NCBI GenBank assembly: GCA_902786745.1
Contig: CADADR010000001.1
Coordinates: 1 to 64,000 of the forward strand
DNA length: 64,000 nucleotides
From: an uncultured Bacteroidia bacterium
GTDB lineage: Bacteria > Bacteroidota > Bacteroidia > Bacteroidales > F082
Reading direction: 5' to 3'
Under the pieces are notes generated by a model. The model was given only the letters and a program-made list of their open reading frames with translations. It was not told the DNA's origin and did not search any database. Position 1 is the first letter of the stretch; each line of letters starts with the position of its first letter. Of this stretch, positions 62,039 through 64,000 are shown one piece after another. The position numbers and the translations under genes were made by a program.

Positions 62039-62503
62039 ATGAAATACAGAAATTTGACTTTTATCATTCTCACCGCTATCATTTTAATGGTGGTTTCGTG
62101 CAAGAAGTTCAATCCTTTTGAAAACTCCAAGCCCACAATGGAATATGTCTCGGGCAACGAAAAAGACAAAATCGACCTGAAGGGCTCTATGATCAAACCC
62201 GACATGCGGTATGTCAACATCTACGCGGAATTGGTGGGAAAGACAGTTTACGTCTATTTCAACGAGACCGTAGAGGACTGCCTGCTGACCCTTTCCGCCG
62301 AAAACGGAGACGTTTTGTATGCCAGGAACGTGAAGAAACAGTATCCGGCAACCATCCGCATCTACATGGAAAACGAACCCACTGGTGAATATCGACTCTA
62401 CGTCACCAACGAGACGGAGGAAGCCTCGGCATGGTTCCATTTCGAGAATGAAGAATCGCCTAACCGCGCACCCGTCCCTATCAAAGTCCTATTTGAAGAG
62501 TAA
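62039..62503 (+). CDS. Small lipoprotein, paralogue of the one at 63715
   Basis: A 154-residue protein with lipobox VVSC (Cys21). The mature part has EKDKIDLKGSM, DMRYVNIYAELVGKTVYVYF and beta-rich stretches resembling small Ig-like periplasmic domains (DUF3244-like). Function unknown. It starts 10 bases after the TPR regulator gene and shares the KDKIDxKGS...GKTVYVYF blocks with the protein begun at 63715. Confidence 0.75.
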   Translation: MKYRNLTFIILTAIILMVVSCKKFNPFENSKPTMEYVSGNEKDKIDLKGSMIKPDMRYVNIYAELVGKTVYVYFNETVEDCLLTLSAENGDVLYARNVKKQYPATIRIYMENEPTGEYRLYVTNETEEASAWFHFENEESPNRAPVPIKVLFEE

Positions 62504-62527
62504 TAAATCATTAAAATTCAATAGTAT

Positions 62528-63130
62528 ATGAAAAAACACATCATGATTGCCTTGGCTTTGGCTCTTTGTCTGCCAGCCTTGGCGCAAGAGGAAGAAAAAG
62601 AACGTCACGTCAGCGATGAAATCAGCATCGGCTACGGATTCCATCCAGTGAGCGGCGATTACTTCGGCATGGACGCCATGCGTTTCAACTACTGGATCGA
62701 CAAAGTAGGGGCAATTTATGGTTCTTACACTCACTTCTTCAACAAGGTGGTCGGCGTAGGCGGCACCTATTGCTTCGACCCGAGAATCATCGACTACACC
62801 TACAACGGCTTAGTCACCAATAACCCCTTGATCTGCACACTCAATGAGTCGTCCCATTCCGTGATGGGTCATGTGAAACTCAATTGCATCAACAAGAAGC
62901 ATTTTGTCCTATACACCAAGTTTGACGCGGGCATCTGCTTTTGGGGCTACAAACTCAAAGAATTCCAGCCAGAGTATTTTGCTGTTGAACTCCCCGACCA
63001 GCATTGCTGCTTCGCATGGCAAGCCGCTGTTGGCATCGAGGTTGGCAACGAACGCGTTGCAGGATTCCTGCAATGTGGAGTTGGCATGGAAGGCAACTAT
63101 AGTTTAGGAATCAGATACAAATTCAATTAA
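62528..63130 (+). CDS. Secreted protein, probable small outer-membrane beta-barrel
   Basis: The 200-residue protein has a signal peptide (MKKHIMIALALALCLPALAQ) and an acidic start (EEEKERHVSDE), then strands with alternating aromatic residues (SIGYGFHPVSGDYFGM, GAIYGSYTHFFNKVVGVGG) and the end YSLGIRYKFN, which looks like a C-terminal barrel strand. No family is recognised with certainty. It is in the middle of the lipoprotein run, with gaps of 24 and 9 bases. Confidence 0.7.
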   Translation: MKKHIMIALALALCLPALAQEEEKERHVSDEISIGYGFHPVSGDYFGMDAMRFNYWIDKVGAIYGSYTHFFNKVVGVGGTYCFDPRIIDYTYNGLVTNNPLICTLNESSHSVMGHVKLNCINKKHFVLYTKFDAGICFWGYKLKEFQPEYFAVELPDQHCCFAWQAAVGIEVGNERVAGFLQCGVGMEGNYSLGIRYKFN

Positions 63131-63139
63131 TAACACACT

Positions 63140-63703
63140 ATGAAAAAGATAATAATAATTGGCATGACGCTCTTCATGATGAGCGCCTGCGTGAAACACC
63201 CCGACATTTACATGCTGATGTCCGACGAGGACGCAGCGGCCATCCCTTACGAGCAAGGGCAAACCGTAAAATTCCTTGACCAAAACGGCGACACAGTGAC
63301 GTATCAAGTCGAGCGCGACGAAACCTATCCCTACAACTACGAACAATACATCAACGCCATCCATGGCGGAGACGTCATGCACCCAGCCCATCATTCGGTG
63401 GAGTGCTACGCCCGTACGGTGAACCTCCGTGACCAATCGTACGCAAACCAACTGAGCTTCACCGTGAAGCCAGGAAAGGAGTTCTCATTCCGCTTCCTCT
63501 CCAGCGAAGGCGAACTCAACTTGGATATGTACCTGCCATCCAACGATACCTGTACCATCAATGGCATCAACTACGAACAGGTTCACCACGAGATCCTTTA
63601 CAGCCAACACACGGGCGAGTTGCTTTACGACTGGTATTACAATGAAGAGTTTGGCTTGCTCTATTTCCAAAAAGGCAATTTCTCATTGACAAGGATACCA
63701 TAA
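63140..63703 (+). CDS. Lipoprotein of unknown function
   Basis: The 187-residue protein has a lipoprotein signal (MKKIIIIGMTLFMMSAC, Cys17). The rest is rich in Tyr, Asp and Glu, with beta-type stretches (QLSFTVKPGKEFSFRFLSSE) and no motif I recognise. The order and tight spacing with the TPR regulator and neighbouring lipoproteins suggest one envelope-related unit. Confidence 0.7.
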   Translation: MKKIIIIGMTLFMMSACVKHPDIYMLMSDEDAAAIPYEQGQTVKFLDQNGDTVTYQVERDETYPYNYEQYINAIHGGDVMHPAHHSVECYARTVNLRDQSYANQLSFTVKPGKEFSFRFLSSEGELNLDMYLPSNDTCTINGINYEQVHHEILYSQHTGELLYDWYYNEEFGLLYFQKGNFSLTRIP

Positions 63704-63714
63704 CCGCAATAAGC

Positions 63715-64000
63715 ATGAAAACCAAACACTTATCATTAATTACTATCTTGTTTGTCACCTTGATTACTGCTTCTTGCAGTAAGCCATACAATCCGAACAA
63801 CCTCATTGACGACAAAGACAAAATCGACATCAAGGGCTCGCTTTCCAATGGCGACATGCGCTATCCGAACATTGAGGCGGGTTATTGGGGAAAGACCGTT
63901 TATGTGTACTTCCACGATTATATGGGTGAGTGCGTCGTCAGTATCAGCAACAGACAAGACCATGTCATTTTTTGCGACACCGTAACTTCGGGTTACGACA
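63715..64000 (+). CDS. Small lipoprotein, partial (cut by window end)
   Basis: The first 95 codons are visible: lipobox ITASC, then DDKDKIDIKGSL, DMRYPNIEAGYWGKTVYVYF and GECVVSISN. It is clearly a paralogue of the lipoprotein at 62039, with the same block order. It starts 11 bases after the preceding stop. Confidence 0.75.
   Translation, partial: MKTKHLSLITILFVTLITASCSKPYNPNNLIDDKDKIDIKGSLSNGDMRYPNIEAGYWGKTVYVYFHDYMGECVVSISNRQDHVIFCDTVTSGYD

Overview
The window looks like a chromosome segment of an uncultured-type member of the order Bacteroidales (Bacteroidota). The evidence is the repeated promoter signature TAnnTTTG, usually TATTTTTGCA, just upstream of genes, the scarcity of Shine-Dalgarno sites, a GldH lipoprotein, type IX secretion C-terminal sorting domains, an S46 dipeptidyl-peptidase, and many Bacteroidota-style lipoproteins. 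A closer taxonomic placement cannot be made from sequence reading alone.

Layout. 1-7134 (minus): a truncated secreted GLUG-repeat protein with a type IX sorting tail, a GatE-type amidotransferase subunit, an ABC exporter and a U32 RNA-hydroxylase-type protein. 7233-23812 (plus): the most unusual part, a tightly packed array of four MBOAT membrane O-acyltransferases and seven AlgJ/AlgX-like SGNH proteins, in the order J-M-J-M-J-M-J-J-M-J-J, ending stop-to-stop against a minus-strand GH16-like glycoside hydrolase (23813-25783). Then come a CotH-like protein with a type IX tail and a DPP7-type S46 peptidase. 30108-36728: RlmL-like methyltransferase, pth-rplY-prs, tRNA-Leu(CAA), an SGNH esterase and glmS. 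36861-45928: lemA, then a plus-strand run ricT-gldH-PBP1A-obgE-PAP2, a SAM hydroxide adenosyltransferase, phoH and purC. 45999-54718: PHP phosphatase, a TrhP-like U32 protein, tRNA-Pro(CGG), mntP, an Omp85-like barrel, gpmA, an OstA-like protein and glnS. 54752-64000: C69 dipeptidase, a Pif1-like helicase, a small Y1 transposase inside a cluster of palindromes (REPtron-like), PspC, and a run consisting of a TPR/HTH membrane regulator followed by small lipoproteins and a secreted protein, cut by the window end.

Best candidate for a new system: the MBOAT/SGNH array. All seven SGNH proteins keep the GFR(E/K) motif, a His-Trp and a serine after about 80 further residues, but only the last has the usual Asp two residues before the His. 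Six of the seven, and the GH16-like protein on the opposite strand, carry one to three copies of the same ~30-residue helical motif (W-x3-V-x2-[KQ]-A-x5-[ST]-[VI]-E-x2-L-x3-A-x-[YW]), which ties the hydrolase to the acetylation machinery. The array holds no glycan polymerase, so it probably decorates a glycan made elsewhere. The glycan, and even that acetyl is the transferred group, are inferences.
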